In this document: positions 18,012-20,293 of the stretch, piece by piece
Numbering within the stretch: position 1 is the stretch's first letter
How the letters are laid out: the number at the start of each line of letters is the position of its first letter
Source: Protostelium mycophagum
Lineage: Eukaryota; Evosea; Variosea; Protosteliida; Protosteliaceae
DNA: 20,293 nucleotides
Assembly: GCA_002081555.1 (NCBI GenBank)
Contig: MZNV01001050.1
Span: 1-20,293 of the forward strand
Direction of reading: 5' to 3'
Position numbers and translations under genes: made by a program
Notes under the pieces: generated by a model
Told to the model about the DNA's origin: nothing
What the model saw: the letters and a program-made list of their open reading frames with translations, nothing else
The model's database searches: none

Positions 18012-18255
18012 AATTTCAGATGTTTCCCAAAAACCTCGCTCAATGATTCCATAATTTATACAAAATTCTTTTAATAATCAATTGAGCCAATTTTTCATTT
18101 CAACAACCAGAGTATTGAATATAGGCATTGCCGGAATATAAAATGTCACATTGACTACTTAAATGATTACAAAAACTATTATCTTTAACCTGTATGCTCA
18201 AAAACGTTGATATTTTATTATAACAAAATTCAAAAAAAACATCAGTGACCTTCAT
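18012..18255. other. Intergenic, no gene seen
   Basis: About 240 bp, AT-rich, between the CCCH-KEN gene and the SLOG gene on the same strand. The preceding stop is inside GAATAAAATT, so cleavage probably occurs within the first tens of bases. Nothing else identified. Confidence 0.5.
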
Positions 18256-19161
18256 ATGAAACGATCCAGAGCCACATTAGACTGCTGGTTAGAGAATTCT
18301 CCAAAGAAGATATCTCAACCGAAAATCGACCTTCCTGCTCTTATCAACACTGACTTGCTCTCACTAGACGATACCACCTCTCCACACATGCAGGCGCACA
18401 GGAAACTTCTTTCTGGAGGAGCAGATGGTGCTGACTCTAGATTTGCTTCATGCGCTAAGATTGTTGGTCATCACATTACTCTCTACAGTTTCAACGGACA
18501 CAGGATCAATGAGCCCGGAGACGTTCACATCTGCTCTCCTCAAAAGTTGAAACAGGTAACTGACATTTTACATTTACGTCCAAAGCTGTCGACTTTTCCA
18601 GGGCTCTGTAAAAAGGATGCAAGAGTCGACCGGATTAGACATTTGATTAGCAGAAAGAGATGGCTGACTTTAATGTTATAGGCGGATGAGACACTTCAAA
18701 AGGCGGCAACATTATTAAAGCGTACACTATCCAACAAACCATCCATCAAGAGTCTTCTTTAACGCAATTATTGGCAAATACAAGGAACGAAGGCGGTGTA
18801 CGCAGTCGGCTCTTTTGAGATGAACATCAAGGCCAAGGGTTCTATGAAGATTGCTGGTGGAACAGCGTGGGCATGTCAGATGTTTGTAATGCAACAGATT
18901 GATCAGGTATCACCTTATCATCAGAAAACATGTTCATTTATGCTGCATTAGAAAATGATTGGTACCATAGAACTTTATTTCTTTGAGCAGGAGAGCGAGA
19001 CATGGTATCAATGCAACATTCGAAACTTCAACGAGCCAGAAATTGAATGGATATTATTCGAAGGCACTCCCACTATACATACTGATCTATATACTGGTAT
19101 TGGAACGTGCAAGCTCACACCAGCAGGAATACAAGCAATTACATCTCTATATTCATCATAA
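18256..19161 (+). CDS. SLOG-fold (YspA/cpYpsA-like) protein with PCNA-motif-like N-terminus
   Basis: Exons 18256-18555, 18682-18906 and 18952-19161 (introns 126 and 45 nt), phase 0 throughout, 244 codons. Residues 50 onward follow a Rossmann-like SLOG family seen mostly in bacteria, phages and giant viruses: LLSGGADGADSRFASCAKIV (nucleotide-binding loop), HHITLYSFNGHRINEPGD, then ADETLQKAATLLKRTL, RNYWQIQGTKAVYAVGSF, GGTAWACQMFV, YFFEQESETWYQC and a YTGIGTCKLTPAGIQAITSL close. The N-terminus RATLDCWLENSPKK resembles a degenerate PCNA-interacting motif, which would fit a nuclear DNA-linked role. One in-frame TAA (18760-18762) falls in LL-x-RNYWQ, where the family has an ordinary, usually polar residue. 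Introns show long residence in a eukaryotic genome; ancestry by transfer is likely. Ligand unknown. Confidence 0.75.
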
Positions 19162-19463
19162 AAGGACAATTGTTGAAGTTCATATCCATGAGAAAAAGCT
19201 AAATGATTGTTTTGCTTATTCTTTGGCTCTTTTATTAGCAAAATGTATTGCAATGTCAGAACTATTTTTACATGCTCGTTTATTAAAGTATTTCAATGAG
19301 GGTGTAATAGTTCTCAATATAGAATGTGGAACTGTAGATTTCATTCTACAAGTTTTATTTGTTTTTTATATTGAAACGAGTTTGGAAAAATAATCATATC
19401 TTGAATTTATTATATATAAAATATGGCGCTTTTGAAGATTTTTATAACTTGAATCAATAAATC
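19162..19463. other. Intergenic, no gene seen
   Basis: About 300 bp, AT-rich, with a plus frame that is only the out-of-frame continuation of the SLOG region and has no family signature. Composition drops to very high A/T from about 19390, at the approach to the fibre-like gene. Confidence 0.4.
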
Positions 19464-20293
19464 ATGAATGTGTATTTGGGTAAAAATGCATTAAATGTAA
19501 AAAACAAGGATGAAAGTAGGCATTTTGTGATTATTATGAATTAATCATTAGCATATTATACATATTATATTCCTGATAATAAATATATAAATTCTGCTTT
19601 TGTATTGGATAGGGGAAATCAAATTCTTTATGGAGATTACCAAATAGAAGGAAGTTTAAAATTAAATAATGATTCTTTGAATGAAATCAGTCATTCAAAG
19701 TTGAGTGATATAGGAATAAATACACATTCTGAAATAGATAATCACATATCTAATACCAATAATCCTCATCAAGTTACTGCAAGTCAGGTCAGTAGTGATA
19801 TTGCACAATGGAATGCCATTAAATTGAATGATATAAATATATCAAAACAAATTCTGCTCGATGGGAATGTTCTACAATACTCTTCTGCATCAAATAACTG
19901 GATCCCTCAAAGTAATTTAGCAGGACCTACAGGTCCACAGGGAATACAAGGAAATACAGGATCAATGGGTACAACAGGACCTACAGGTCCACAGGGAATA
20001 CAAGGAAATACTGGTCCTGTGGGGATGACAGGATCACAAGGGCCAACTGGTCCAACTGGCCCCCAAGGCATCACAGGTCCGGCTGGCCAAGTAGGGGCTA
20101 CAGGTCCAACTGGTGCACAAGGAAATACTGGTCCAACTGGCCCCCAAGGAAATACTGGTTCAACTGGTGTACAAGGCATACAAGGCATCACAGGTCCGGC
20201 TGGCCAAGTAGGGGCTACTGGTCCAATTGGTGCACAAGGAAATACTGGTCCAACTGGCCAAGTAGGGGCTACTGGTCCAACTGGTGCACAAGG
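19464..20293 (+). CDS. Collagen-like fibre protein, runs off window; possible viral fossil
   Basis: A long intronless plus-strand frame continues past the window end. It has an N-terminal region of about 150 residues, including [20 protein letters not shown] and [13 protein letters not shown]. That motif is widespread in tail fibres of phages and in fibre-type proteins of giant viruses and virus-like elements. From about 19921 it is a regular Gly-x-y array ([23 protein letters not shown]), with a larger DNA repeat of 117 bp (near 20065 and 20182). Collagen-like fibres of this kind occur in large DNA viruses and some bacteria. The frame is mostly whole, with about one apparent break near its start. 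No capsid, polymerase or terminal repeat is seen in the window, so membership of a viral insertion is inference only. Confidence 0.6.

Noticed and set aside
18983-19393. Plus-strand open frame overlapping the SLOG third exon
   Set aside because: It is out of frame with conserved SLOG residues, has no start context or family match, and its tail is AT-rich low complexity.
19907-20191. Minus-strand Pro-rich open frame
   Set aside because: It is the antisense of the collagen Gly-x-y array; Pro richness follows from GGx codons on the other strand.
1-20293. Plain ciliate or hexamitid code with TAA and TAG both read as Gln everywhere
   Set aside because: Several genes (7103, 4754, 4759) would then run on into the antisense of a convergent neighbour, homologous C-termini end at TAG in one copy and TAA in another, and most genes contain no TAA or TAG in frame.

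Overview
The window reads as nuclear DNA of a small-genomed, AT-rich microbial eukaryote. Genes on both strands are cut by tiny GT-AG introns, mostly 34-50 nt; about 50 can be placed by exon phase, and many carry a CTAAT/TAAC-like branch site about 10 nt before the AG. Gaps between genes are often 4-40 bp. Half of the clear genes end in a TAA that is itself part of an AATAAA poly(A) signal. The families present (Unkempt-like CCCH fingers, IRE1/RNase L KEN domain, homeodomain, SUV4-20-type SET, RPA70-like OB folds, RCC1, RING) rule out bacteria and archaea. I cannot name the lineage.

Layout. 1-1550: a degenerate tandem array grown from a coding segment, a perfect 90-bp duplication and little else. 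1552-2183 (+): SET methyltransferase. 2521-3560 (+): a two-part protein with a distant, partly damaged paralogue at 8105-9041 (-) that keeps the same exon plan. 3891-4754 (+): two small unknown genes. 4759-5719 (-): homeodomain gene, 4 bp from its convergent neighbour and 28 bp from the divergent RPA70-like gene at 5748-7103 (+). 7144-7393 (-): small gene sharing a C-terminal helix motif with the 2521 gene. 7411-8069 (+): RCC1-type protein. 9202-12063 (-): five closely packed unknown genes. 12.1-13.1 kb: ambiguous small genes. 13442-14594 (-): a small helical protein and a RING/TRAF-type zinc-finger gene.

15064-18011 (+) holds the most striking gene: Unkempt-like CCCH RNA-binding fingers, then a pseudokinase, then a KEN ribonuclease domain with its four catalytic residues in place. 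It looks like an RNase L/IRE1 relative whose sensor has been replaced by a sequence-reading RNA-binding array. 18256-19161 (+) is an intron-bearing SLOG-fold protein with a PCNA-motif-like start. From about 19464 to the window end is a collagen-like fibre protein with a phage/giant-virus fibre motif, treated here as a possible viral fossil.

A second theme concerns stop codons. Several conserved reading frames are interrupted by TAA at positions where a homologue has an ordinary residue, yet true gene ends are also TAA, and many of those lie inside AATAAA. This could be decay or sequence error, or UAA read as an amino acid away from the 3' end.
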